A stretch of 14,238 nucleotides of DNA from Bacteroidales bacterium (GTDB taxonomy: Bacteria; Bacteroidota; Bacteroidia; Bacteroidales; UBA4417): contig JANXXZ010000365.1 of assembly GCA_025350385.1 (NCBI GenBank), positions 1 through 14,238 of the forward strand, read 5' to 3'. The notes below the pieces were generated by a model that made no database searches, had not been told where the DNA came from, and saw only the letters and a program-made list of their open reading frames with translations. Shown here piece by piece: positions 7,190 to 14,238 of the stretch; the stretch's first letter is position 1, and the number at the start of each line of letters is the position of its first letter. The position numbers and the translations under genes were made by a program.

Positions 7190-7852
7190 ATGAAAAAGAT
7201 CATCATAATTGCTTTGGTTTTAGCGGTATTCCACGTAACCAGTGTTGCACAAACAACCCCGCCATTCTGGAATGACATCGTTGCCTTTAAAAAACTGGAT
7301 TCCGTTCAGCCAGTTCCCAAACACTCTTTATTGTTTGTGGGAAGTTCCTCCTTTGCGATGTGGAATGATGTGAACAAGTATTTCCCGGGCTATCCCATCG
7401 TAAACCGCGGATTTGGCGGATCCACCCTCGTGGATGTGATCCGCTACGCGTACGATGTAATTCTTCCATACCAGCCAAAACAGGTTGTGATCTATTGCGG
7501 CGAAAACGACCTCGCATCTTCCGATTCGGTTTCGGCCGCTGATGTGGTTAAACGATTTAAAACCCTGTTTGCCATTATCAGGTTAAACCTTCCCGGTGCA
7601 ACAATTGATTATGTTTCCATAAAACCCAGTCCAAGCCGTAAACATATTCAGAGCAAAGTAATTGAAGCAAATAAGCAAATAAAAGCATTCCTGAAAAAAC
7701 AAAAACGGTCAGGTTTTATTGATGTGTATCCATTGATGGTTGATGCTGTCGGCAACCCAAGGGAAGAACTGTTTATTGATGACCGTCTTCATATGAAGCC
7801 GGAAGGATATGCCATCTGGAAAAGGATAATTCTGCCCTACTTGCTGAAATAA
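7190..7852 (+). CDS. SGNH/GDSL-family lipase/acylhydrolase
   Basis: A 220-residue protein with a Sec signal peptide cleaved near SVA20|Q. The SGNH blocks are in order. Block I is FVGSSSFAMW with the GDS Ser at Ser53 (Asp replaced by Ser, common in this branch). Block II is NRGFGGS with the oxyanion Gly. Block III is GEND (104-107) with Asn106. Block V is D198-R-L-H201, giving the catalytic Asp and His. The length is normal for a single-domain enzyme. Such proteins are often carbohydrate or peptidoglycan O-acetyl esterases, or lysophospholipase-like esterases; the sequence does not decide between these. In a glycan locus, removing acyl groups from a polysaccharide is plausible. The ATG at 7190 is chosen from the signal peptide. 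It follows the serine hydrolase by 174 bp containing a repeat, so co-transcription is uncertain. It may have its own promoter near the GAATCGATTC palindrome. Confidence 0.9.
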   Translation: MKKIIIIALVLAVFHVTSVAQTTPPFWNDIVAFKKLDSVQPVPKHSLLFVGSSSFAMWNDVNKYFPGYPIVNRGFGGSTLVDVIRYAYDVILPYQPKQVVIYCGENDLASSDSVSAADVVKRFKTLFAIIRLNLPGATIDYVSIKPSPSRKHIQSKVIEANKQIKAFLKKQKRSGFIDVYPLMVDAVGNPREELFIDDRLHMKPEGYAIWKRIILPYLLK

Positions 7853-7929
7853 ACAAAATACATTGAACTGGCTGTCCGTTTCAATTTATTTCACAATTAA
7901 ATTCTCTCCTCTAATCTTGCGGGGGATTA

Positions 7930-8088
7930 CTATTATTGATACTGCTTAATTTCACACAAGAAATCTCAGTTGCGGATACAGGATTTGACCTGGGCAAATC
8001 GTCCCCGATCATTGGCAATTATACAGAGCCATCTGTAAATGGAGTACTGAAGCCATACGAGGCAGTGATTTATCAATTATTAAATTAA
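7930..8088 (+). pseudogene. Remnant of a GH13 alpha-glucosidase C-terminus
   Basis: From about 7942 the frame reads LLNFTQEISVADTG, then SPIIGNYTEP, and ends GVLKPYEAVIYQLLN with TAA at 8086-8088. The order 'NF' strand, 'I-x-NY', 'L-P-[WY]-EA-x-[VI]-Y-x-L' is the usual last beta-sandwich domain of oligo-1,6-glucosidase/alpha-glucosidase-type GH13 enzymes. There is no start codon, no catalytic domain, and a stop in frame just upstream (near 7910). Upstream sequence back to the SGNH stop (7853-7929) shows nothing further of GH13. The most likely reading is the 3' stub of a deleted or displaced GH13 gene. Identification is from motif memory. Confidence 0.65.
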
Positions 8089-8318
8089 CCTGCGCTTTCT
8101 ATTATCTTTGTGCCGGCTTCGAATTCAAATACTGAAGGATTGACTTTTTGGAATTGGCAGTTTGCTGAAACCAGCCCCCGGGTTGAAATGCCGTAAAAGG
8201 AGAACTCCCCAACCTTAAATCCGGTAAAATTAAAATTCAATCTCAAGCATTGGCAGAAAATGGAACCAGGCATTCCTTTCTTTGCAGGGAAAGGGTTTAG
8301 ATATAAATAACAAATCAA
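8089..8318. other. Gap before the T9SS amylase; no sure gene
   Basis: Both strands are unusually free of stops here. The minus strand can encode 77 residues (8318-8085, including GEFSFYGISTRG and NPSVFEFEAGTKIIES), and the plus strand has one stop in the frame of the GH13 stub. Neither product is recognised. The minus product would converge on and overlap the GH13 stub by 4 bp. It may be decayed coding sequence. The region must also hold the amylase promoter and leader, but no exact TAnnTTTG was found. Confidence 0.2.
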
Positions 8319-11123
8319 ATGAACAACAGATTTCTGATAATTGCGCTTTCACTACTGCTATCAATAAGTAGTGTTCTCAGCCAGGTGATAGTGGTAACAC
8401 CTCCCTTGCCAACTGACATGGATGGAGTTGAAGTCGTTTTTGATGCCACCCAGGGAAGCGGCGGGCTTGCAGGTTATACAGGAGATGTATATGCTCATAC
8501 AGGTGTGATTACAAACCTGAGTACCAGTTCAGCCGACTGGAAATATGTGAAAGCAGGATGGGGCATAAATATCCCTGATTGCAAACTCACCAGTCTTGGC
8601 AACAACAAATGGAAACTGGTCATCGGACCTTCTATCCGCCAATATTATGCAGTTCCGGCTTCGGAGCAGATCCTGAAAATGGCTTTCGTGTTTCGCTCAG
8701 GTGTTCAGGTAAGTGGTAGCTGGCTTGAAGGCAAGGATACTGGTGGGGCTGATATTTTTTATGATGTGTATCCATCGGGCCTAAGTGTAAAAATTACCAA
8801 CCCTGATCAGAATCTGATTTTTGCCCAACTCAATCAGCCTTTTACCGTAATCGTTTCATCCTTTATGGCGGATACTACCATTTTATTTTCCGGTGGACAA
8901 CGTATTGCCACTACGACCGGTACGTCCATTACCCAGGATATAACTCCCGCCGGCTATGGACTCTTCCTTGTCAGAGCGGAGGCAAAAAACAGTACCAAGA
9001 TTGTTGCCGACTCCTTTTACTATTTTGTGCGTCCTCCTGTTACCGTAGTCCCTCTTCCTGCAGGCATCACCGAAGGGATTAACTACATCGGTGATAACAC
9101 AGTGATTTTATGCCTGTATGCTCCCCTGAAGGAGTTTGTATTTGCGATCGGTGATTTTAATAACTGGATGCCCGATACCTCTTATTACATGAAGCGGACC
9201 CCTGACGGGAAGCGTTACTGGATACAGATCAATAACCTTATTAAGGGAAAGGAATATATTTACCAGTACCTTGTCGATGGCAGCATCAAAATCGGGGACC
9301 CCTATGCTCATAAAGTCAGCGACCCATACGACGACCAATATATCAATAACAGTACGTATCCTGGATTAATTCCTTATCCTGCAGGTAAAACAACCGGGAG
9401 AGCCACGGTACTCCAGACGGGCCAGACAGCATACAATTGGCAAAATACCACCTTTACTCCCCCGGCAGTAACCGATATGGTTATTTATGAGTTGCTGATC
9501 CGCGATTTCACATCAGAGCATACGTTCCAGTCGGTAATTGATACGCTCGGATACCTGAAGCGATTAGGTATCAATACTATTGAATTAATGCCGGTCGGCG
9601 AATTCGAGGGAAACTTAAGCTGGGGATATAACCCGAATTACTATTTTGCTGTAGATAAATACTACGGGCCAGCCGATAAATTGAAGGAATTCATTGATGC
9701 CTGTCATGGAATGGGAATTGCCGTTATCGATGACATTGTTCTGAATCATGCGTTCGGTTCATCCCCTTATGTATTGCTGTACTGGGACCAGGTCAATAAC
9801 CGGCCTTCAGCCACGAGTCCTTATTATAACCCGATCCCGAAACATGACTATAACGTGGGGTTTGATATTAATCATGAGTCACCTGATTCTAAATATTATG
9901 TCAGCCGTATCTTGAAATACTGGCTTACGGAGTTTAAGTTTGACGGTTATCGTTTTGACTTATCTAAAGGATTTACCCAGACAAATACCCTTGGCAATGT
10001 TGGGTTGTGGGGGCAATATGATCAGTCACGTATTAATATCCTCTCTGCCTATTACGATACTATTATTGCAACCAAGCCTGCCGCCCGGTTGATTCTTGAG
10101 CATTTTGCCGATAATTCGGAGGAAAAAGTTCTGGCATCCAAAGGGATGTTACTCTGGGGGAATATTAATTACAATTATACTGGAGCCGCTAAAGCAGACA
10201 TTTCGAACAGTGATTTTTCATGGGGCGCTTATACTTCAAGAGGTTGGGCTGAACCGGGCCTGGTAAGCTATATGGAAAGTCATGATGAAGAAAGGCAGAT
10301 GTTCGGATGTATTTCGGCGGGTAATTCGCTGGGAAACTATTCGATTCGCGATACTACAACAGCTTTGAACCGTGCTGCGCTGGCCGCAACCTTTTTCTTT
10401 ACGATCCCCGGGCCTAAAATGATATGGCAATTCGGTGAAAGGGGGTACGATTATTCAATTAACTGGCCAAGCGGTACTTCTGCTTCAAGGCTTGATAATA
10501 AACCACCACGTTGGGACTACATGAGCCAAAACAGACGTGTACACCTGTATAATACATATACATCACTCATTAGGCTTCGTAACGAAAACCCTGTCTTCAA
10601 AACAACCGATATAAGCCTTGATGTTACCGGATTTATGAAGAAGATAAGGTTGCACAATGATACAATTGCGGCAGTAGTCCTTGGTAATTTCGGCCTTACT
10701 GCGGGAATTATCACCCCATCATTTTTCTCCACAGGAATCTGGTTTGACTATCTGACAGGGGATTCATTGGTAGTTAGCGATGTAAATGCGGGAGTCAATC
10801 TGAATGCTGGTGAAGCCCGGCTTTATATGACTCAAAAGGTGGCGAATCCCTATGGGATTTCGCGGCTAGATGAGTCGAACATCATGATGGAAGTATATCC
10901 TAACCCGGTGACGGATTTCTGTAAAATTGTCGTTAATCATCCCGGGACATCCGATTGCCTGGTCACAGTTTATTCAATTCAGGGAATGAAGGTTGGTTCT
11001 TTATTTAGCGGCTCCATGCACAATAACCTCCAACTGCAATGGAAACCGGAGTCAAAGGGACTCTATTTCATTAAAGTGAAAGTTGGTAATAATGAAACCG
11101 TAAAAAAAGTAATTGTCCCCTGA
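8319..11123 (+). CDS. Secreted multidomain GH13 alpha-amylase with T9SS sorting domain
   Basis: A 934-residue protein. Residues 1-21 are a Sec signal peptide (VLS|Q). Residues about 22-240 are beta-rich, starting with a PPLPTDMDGVEVVFDA segment that looks like an N-terminal sandwich or carbohydrate-binding module, then an Ig-like segment. Residues about 245-345 are a CBM48/E-set-like domain (GDFNNW at 278-283; GDPYAHKVSDPYDD). The GH13 barrel runs from about 387: region I D472-I-V-L-N-H477, region II DGYRFD with nucleophile Asp547, region III LILEHF with acid/base Glu594, region IV SHDEE with H655-D656. All catalytic residues are present. The last 75 or so residues form a type A T9SS domain, starting with YPNP (860-863) and ending GLYFIKVKVGNNETVKKVIVP. 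It should cross the outer membrane by T9SS and cut starch outside or on the cell. The CBM48-like layout resembles debranching or maltogenic amylases, so the exact linkage is open. Its TGA directly abuts the stop of the convergent LacI gene. Confidence 0.93.
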   Translation: MNNRFLIIALSLLLSISSVLSQVIVVTPPLPTDMDGVEVVFDATQGSGGLAGYTGDVYAHTGVITNLSTSSADWKYVKAGWGINIPDCKLTSLGNNKWKLVIGPSIRQYYAVPASEQILKMAFVFRSGVQVSGSWLEGKDTGGADIFYDVYPSGLSVKITNPDQNLIFAQLNQPFTVIVSSFMADTTILFSGGQRIATTTGTSITQDITPAGYGLFLVRAEAKNSTKIVADSFYYFVRPPVTVVPLPAGITEGINYIGDNTVILCLYAPLKEFVFAIGDFNNWMPDTSYYMKRTPDGKRYWIQINNLIKGKEYIYQYLVDGSIKIGDPYAHKVSDPYDDQYINNSTYPGLIPYPAGKTTGRATVLQTGQTAYNWQNTTFTPPAVTDMVIYELLIRDFTSEHTFQSVIDTLGYLKRLGINTIELMPVGEFEGNLSWGYNPNYYFAVDKYYGPADKLKEFIDACHGMGIAVIDDIVLNHAFGSSPYVLLYWDQVNNRPSATSPYYNPIPKHDYNVGFDINHESPDSKYYVSRILKYWLTEFKFDGYRFDLSKGFTQTNTLGNVGLWGQYDQSRINILSAYYDTIIATKPAARLILEHFADNSEEKVLASKGMLLWGNINYNYTGAAKADISNSDFSWGAYTSRGWAEPGLVSYMESHDEERQMFGCISAGNSLGNYSIRDTTTALNRAALAATFFFTIPGPKMIWQFGERGYDYSINWPSGTSASRLDNKPPRWDYMSQNRRVHLYNTYTSLIRLRNENPVFKTTDISLDVTGFMKKIRLHNDTIAAVVLGNFGLTAGIITPSFFSTGIWFDYLTGDSLVVSDVNAGVNLNAGEARLYMTQKVANPYGISRLDESNIMMEVYPNPVTDFCKIVVNHPGTSDCLVTVYSIQGMKVGSLFSGSMHNNLQLQWKPESKGLYFIKVKVGNNETVKKVIVP

Positions 11124-12137
11124 TCAGGCTGATTGTCTTATCTTAAGTGCAGGCTTGAAGGATTTAGTCTGGTAATGAATATCAGCTGCAGGATTGTTAA
11201 GACGCTGTAATAGCAATTTTACACTCTCACGTCCCATTTCGTATCCTTTTTGGATCACGGTAGTTAATTCCGGGTAAATGATGGTTGCATTTGGGCCATC
11301 ACCATATCCCATTACCGCGATATCCTCAGGAATTTTGTAATCATTTTTCTGCAGTATCTGGATAGCAGCTATGGCTGTACTGTCGTTTACGGCAAAAATT
11401 CCATCGATATCAGGAGCAAGATTCAGGATGTGGTTTCGTAAGGTTTGAACCTCCTCGGGAGTATCACATTTAAGGATACGGTCTTCTCGTACTTCAAGGT
11501 TATGGCTTTTAAGCGCTTCGCAATAGCCATCCCGTCTTTTTTTTCCGATCATTAAGTGCTGCGGTGCCGCCAGGTGAATAATATTCTTGCATCCGCGGCT
11601 AATCAGGTGATTGGTCGCGATCCGCCCGCCTTCAAAATCATCAGTTATAACCTTATCACTTTCAAGTTCTTCACAAACCCTGTCAAAAAACACCAGGGGT
11701 ATCCCATTATCAATTGCTTCCCTGAAATGATCAAACCCCTGCGTGGTTTTGCTTAACGATACCAGTATACCGTCCACACGATGATCGATAAGGGTTTGCA
11801 GATTAATCGCTTCCCGGTGCTGGTTCTCATTCGACTGACAAATAATCAGGTTGTATCCTTCTTTATAGGCAAGGTCTTCAATACCGCTAATTACTGACGA
11901 AAAGAAATGATGAACAATGGCTGGTATAATAAGTCCGATGGTGTTGGATTTCTGCCTCCTCAGGCTCAGAGCCAGTACGTTAGGGCGGTAATTTACCTGC
12001 TCCGCATAAGCTTTAATCAACAATTTGGTTTCAGAACTTATGTCAGGATGATCCTTCAGTGCCCGTGAAACAGTTGATATGGATACCCCAAGGTTCCGGG
12101 CAATATCTTTGATAGTAAAAGTAGTTGGTTTGTTCAT
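11124..12137 (-). CDS. LacI/GalR-family transcriptional regulator of the locus
   Basis: A 337-residue protein of normal LacI length. The N-terminal helix-turn-helix TIKDIARNLGVSISTVSRAL (about 8-27) is followed by the hinge helix region YRPNVLALSLRRQKS. A periplasmic-binding-protein-like sensor domain follows, with the usual IGLIIP, VDGILV, GIPLVFFDR, GIFAVNDSTAIAAI and VMGYGD blocks. It should bind a small sugar and a palindromic operator with a central CG. Convergent to the amylase and divergent from susC, it is the obvious regulator of this starch locus; in Bacteroidota both repressor and activator roles are known for such proteins. Its stop shares the TGATCA palindrome with the amylase stop. 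On the minus strand a TATCTTTA (12167-12160) is a near match to the -7 box, only about 23 bp before the start codon. The ATG is chosen from the family N-terminus. Confidence 0.93.
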   Translation of the reverse strand: MNKPTTFTIKDIARNLGVSISTVSRALKDHPDISSETKLLIKAYAEQVNYRPNVLALSLRRQKSNTIGLIIPAIVHHFFSSVISGIEDLAYKEGYNLIICQSNENQHREAINLQTLIDHRVDGILVSLSKTTQGFDHFREAIDNGIPLVFFDRVCEELESDKVITDDFEGGRIATNHLISRGCKNIIHLAAPQHLMIGKKRRDGYCEALKSHNLEVREDRILKCDTPEEVQTLRNHILNLAPDIDGIFAVNDSTAIAAIQILQKNDYKIPEDIAVMGYGDGPNATIIYPELTTVIQKGYEMGRESVKLLLQRLNNPAADIHYQTKSFKPALKIRQSA

Positions 12138-12592
12138 CTTGTTGCCTGACAGTTTGTGCTAAAGATAGGAATTTTTTAGAGATCGCACTGAATATAAAAT
12201 TTGTTGAGAACTGAATACGATGGTGAAGTATAGTGTATGAATGATCGAAAGACAGAAGCCCAAAATCTATTATCCGAAGATAAAAGTCTGATTCCGGATA
12301 TCAAAATCTACCTCCCTTTTTTTCTTCCTGATTATCCTTCCGTATCTTTTCACGTTCCCTGTCCTTTGGTACATATTTATCCCGGATTTAAGGAAAAGGA
12401 ATCACTCATCTTAATAAATAATCAGCAAGTCGATCAACCCATTTATTCAGGTCCTATTTCTAAATAATTTTAGTAAGTTTTAAAATTTATATTTAACTTG
12501 TTATTAAGTGGGGATACAGATAAAGTTGTTGCACCAGTAATAACAGGATGAGATAAAAATAATTATAAAAAGTTTTAACATTTTTTTCCTTT

Positions 12593-12616
12593 GCAATCGT
12601 TTGCGGTAACGATTCC
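12593..12616. promoter_or_regulatory. Double LacI-type operator upstream of susC
   Basis: Two directly adjacent 12-mers each carry a central CG with a LacI-type core. GCAATCGTTTGC (12593-12604) fits the symmetric pattern GCAAnCGnTTGC exactly. GGTAACGATTCC (12605-12616) has the related AACGATT core. Together they also form an inverted repeat of AATCGTT (12595-12601) and AACGATT (12608-12614). CG centres are 12 bp apart, close to one helical turn. The site stands out as GC-containing sequence in an AT desert, in the shared gap with the LacI-family gene. The likely ligand is that LacI protein. Confidence 0.65.
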
Positions 12617-12682
12617 AGAAATAATTATTTCATATTGTTTAAAATTCATTAATATAGATAGTTATAATTATTTTTTATTTTA

Positions 12683-12690
12683 TAGTTTTG
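12683..12690 (+). promoter_or_regulatory. Candidate -7 box of the susC promoter
   Basis: TAGTTTTG matches TAnnTTTG exactly and lies about 130 bp before the susC ATG. No clean TTTG is found at the -33 distance, so only half the promoter is supported. The double operator lies about 67-90 bp upstream of this box. This would suit an activator site better than a simple blocking operator if this promoter is the right one. Confidence 0.4.
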
Positions 12691-12820
12691 GGGTTGAAAT
12701 AGTCAATTTTATGCTTCAAATGCAGGTATTTCTCTTTATTTCACTACCTTTAAGTCCCGGAAATTCACCCTCAATTTATCTATAAATAAACAATTGTTTA
12801 ACCACAAGAAAGCCAGATCT

Positions 12821-14238
12821 ATGAAGAGACAATTAATTTCTTTAAAAGTCCTGTTTCTTTTCCTCATTTGGACATTTGCTGTTCAGGCATTTGCACAGGA
12901 GGTTAAAATAACGGGAAAAGTCACCAGCGCCGCGGATGGTAATACCCTTCCGGGAGTTACAGTACTTATCAAAGGTACTACCAATGGAACAGTAACCGAC
13001 ATCGACGGGAATTACGCCCTCAATGCCAACGTTGGTTCTACATTGGTTTTTACCTATGTTGGGCATAACCCCCAGGAGATTCTTGTCGGCGCCCAAAGGA
13101 TCATTAATGTAGTATTAAGCCAGCTTTCAACCAGCCTCAGCGAGGTAGTGGTTATCGGTTACGGCCAGGTAAAGAAATCAGATGCCACGGGATCAATCAA
13201 CACCCTTGGCTCAAAAGACTTTAACAGAGGCGCCATTACCTCCCCGCAGGATCTGCTGGTTGGGAAAAGCGCCGGTGTGGTAATTACTACTTCCGGCGGG
13301 GCTCCTGGCAGCGGTGCAACTATCCGTATCCGGGGTGGCTCGTCATTGAATGCTTCCAACGATCCGTTAATTATTATCGATGGTATTCCTCTCGATAACA
13401 GTAACGTAGCAGGCAGCTCTAACTTCCTTTCATTTATCAACCCGAACGACATTGAGACTTTTACAGTCCTGAAAGACGCTTCGGCTACTGCTATTTATGG
13501 CTCAAGGGCTTCAAATGGTGTAATTCTTATAACTACTAAAAAGGGAAGTGTCGGCACTCCTTTGAAAATAACCTATGACGGGAATACTTCCATTGCTTCT
13601 GCAGTAAAATTCCTGGATGTGTATTCCGGTGATCAAATGAGGCAGATTGCCCTGGACCACAAGGATTTGTTCAGTCCCGAAAGTTTTATGAAACTTGGAA
13701 ACCAGAACACCAACTGGCAGAAGGAAATTTTCCGTACTGCCGTTTCGCAGGATCATAACCTGAGCGTCGCCGGTTCAACCAAAACAATGCCGTATCGCGT
13801 TTCCGTGGGCTATACCGATCAGAACGGAATATTAAAGAACACTGACATGCAGCGGGTGACAGGATCAGTAAGTCTTGATCCTACATTCTTCCATAAAGAT
13901 TTAAAAGTGAGTGTCAATGCCAAAGGCATGAGTACTGACAACAATTTTGGTGATGCCGGGGCAATCGGATCAGCAATTAGCATGGATCCAACCCAGCCTG
14001 TGCTCGATGGCAATACCGAAAGCAACGGGTATTACCAATGGGTCAATTATAACGCCAGCCTTGGCACACCCAACCCGGTTGAGCAATTGATGGAAGTCGA
14101 TAACAAATCGAATGTCAAAAGGTTTATCGGGAGTTTACAACTGGATTATAAAATTCCTTTTATCCAAAACCTGAAGGCAAATCTGAATTTAGCCACTGAT
14201 TATACCGAAAGTAAGGGTCATAACAACCGCCCGACCAC
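12821..14238 (+). CDS. SusC/RagA-family TonB-dependent outer-membrane transporter (3' end outside window)
   Basis: The frame is open from ATG 12821 to the right edge (472 codons seen, about half of a usual 1000-residue SusC). The signal peptide ends AFA25|Q. Residues about 28-100 are the N-terminal carboxypeptidase-regulatory-like domain (ITGKVTSAADGNTLPGVTVLIKG, then GTVTDIDGNYAL). A TonB-box-like SEVVVIGYG (107-115) is followed by the plug domain with IRIRGGSSLNASNDPLIIIDGIPL. The SusC signature KDASATAIYGSRASNGVI lies at about 218-235, and the first barrel strands follow. It imports oligosaccharides with a SusD lipoprotein, normally the next gene, which is outside this window. In this setting the cargo is likely maltodextrin. 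No frameshift or stop is seen. It is preceded by the double operator and a candidate promoter. Confidence 0.95.
   Translation, partial: MKRQLISLKVLFLFLIWTFAVQAFAQEVKITGKVTSAADGNTLPGVTVLIKGTTNGTVTDIDGNYALNANVGSTLVFTYVGHNPQEILVGAQRIINVVLSQLSTSLSEVVVIGYGQVKKSDATGSINTLGSKDFNRGAITSPQDLLVGKSAGVVITTSGGAPGSGATIRIRGGSSLNASNDPLIIIDGIPLDNSNVAGSSNFLSFINPNDIETFTVLKDASATAIYGSRASNGVILITTKKGSVGTPLKITYDGNTSIASAVKFLDVYSGDQMRQIALDHKDLFSPESFMKLGNQNTNWQKEIFRTAVSQDHNLSVAGSTKTMPYRVSVGYTDQNGILKNTDMQRVTGSVSLDPTFFHKDLKVSVNAKGMSTDNNFGDAGAIGSAISMDPTQPVLDGNTESNGYYQWVNYNASLGTPNPVEQLMEVDNKSNVKRFIGSLQLDYKIPFIQNLKANLNLATDYTESKGHNNRPT

Larger units (their letters stand above)
12138..12820. other. 683-bp AT-rich regulatory gap between lacI-type gene and susC
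   Basis: This is the longest stretch without a gene. It holds the divergent promoters, the double operator at 12593-12616 and a candidate susC promoter at 12683-12690. An open frame at 12237-12467 (76 residues, low complexity, Pro/Ser/Ile-rich) has no homology cue and is not accepted as a gene. Base composition is strongly AT between about 12460 and 12700. Confidence 0.6.

Noticed and set aside
12237..12467. 76-codon open frame in the gap between the LacI-type gene and susC
   Set aside because: Composition is low-complexity with no family motif, signal peptide or promoter; best read as chance in the regulatory gap.

Overview
The window reads as Bacteroidota DNA. The evidence is a SusC/RagA-type TonB-dependent receptor, a C-terminal type IX secretion (T9SS) sorting domain on an amylase, 'SCKKE'-style lipoprotein N-termini, signal peptides cleaved before Gln, no Shine-Dalgarno boxes, and TAnnTTTG-type promoter boxes. 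T9SS cargo argues against Bacteroides itself and for an environmental lineage such as a Marinilabiliales- or Lentimicrobium-like member; that placement is inference.

The region is the left part of a starch/maltodextrin utilisation locus. From left to right: the 3' part of a GH31 alpha-glucosidase (2-919, +); a GH13 lipoprotein amylase (1098-2471, +) closed by a strong hairpin terminator; and a sugar MFS transporter on the minus strand (4291-2783), cut by one in-frame TAG at 3797-3799. Next is a block not obviously about starch: a lipoprotein of unknown function (5084-4488, -), a class C beta-lactamase-like serine hydrolase (5462-7015, +) and an SGNH/GDSL esterase (7190-7852, +). Just after this block lies a decayed 3' end of another GH13 gene (about 7930-8088, +). 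Then come a 934-residue secreted GH13 amylase with a T9SS tag (8319-11123, +), a convergent LacI-family regulator whose stop codon abuts the amylase stop (12137-11124, -), a 683-bp regulatory gap, and a susC-like receptor running off the right edge (12821-14238, +).

Inferred working model: the T9SS amylase cuts starch outside or on the cell. The SusC porin, with a SusD presumably just outside the window, imports oligosaccharides. The lipoprotein GH13 and the GH31 enzyme trim them, the MFS protein moves sugar across the inner membrane, and the LacI protein senses the sugar and controls the locus.

Points worth a second look: the lone nonsense codon in an otherwise intact transporter; a double LacI-type operator (12593-12616) before susC; the GH13 remnant, which suggests insertion or deletion behind the SGNH gene; 7-bp-phased degenerate repeats in at least two gene gaps; and a four-fold CTCTGCG repeat before the SGNH gene. 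No RNA gene, CRISPR array, insertion sequence or complete novel system was recognised.
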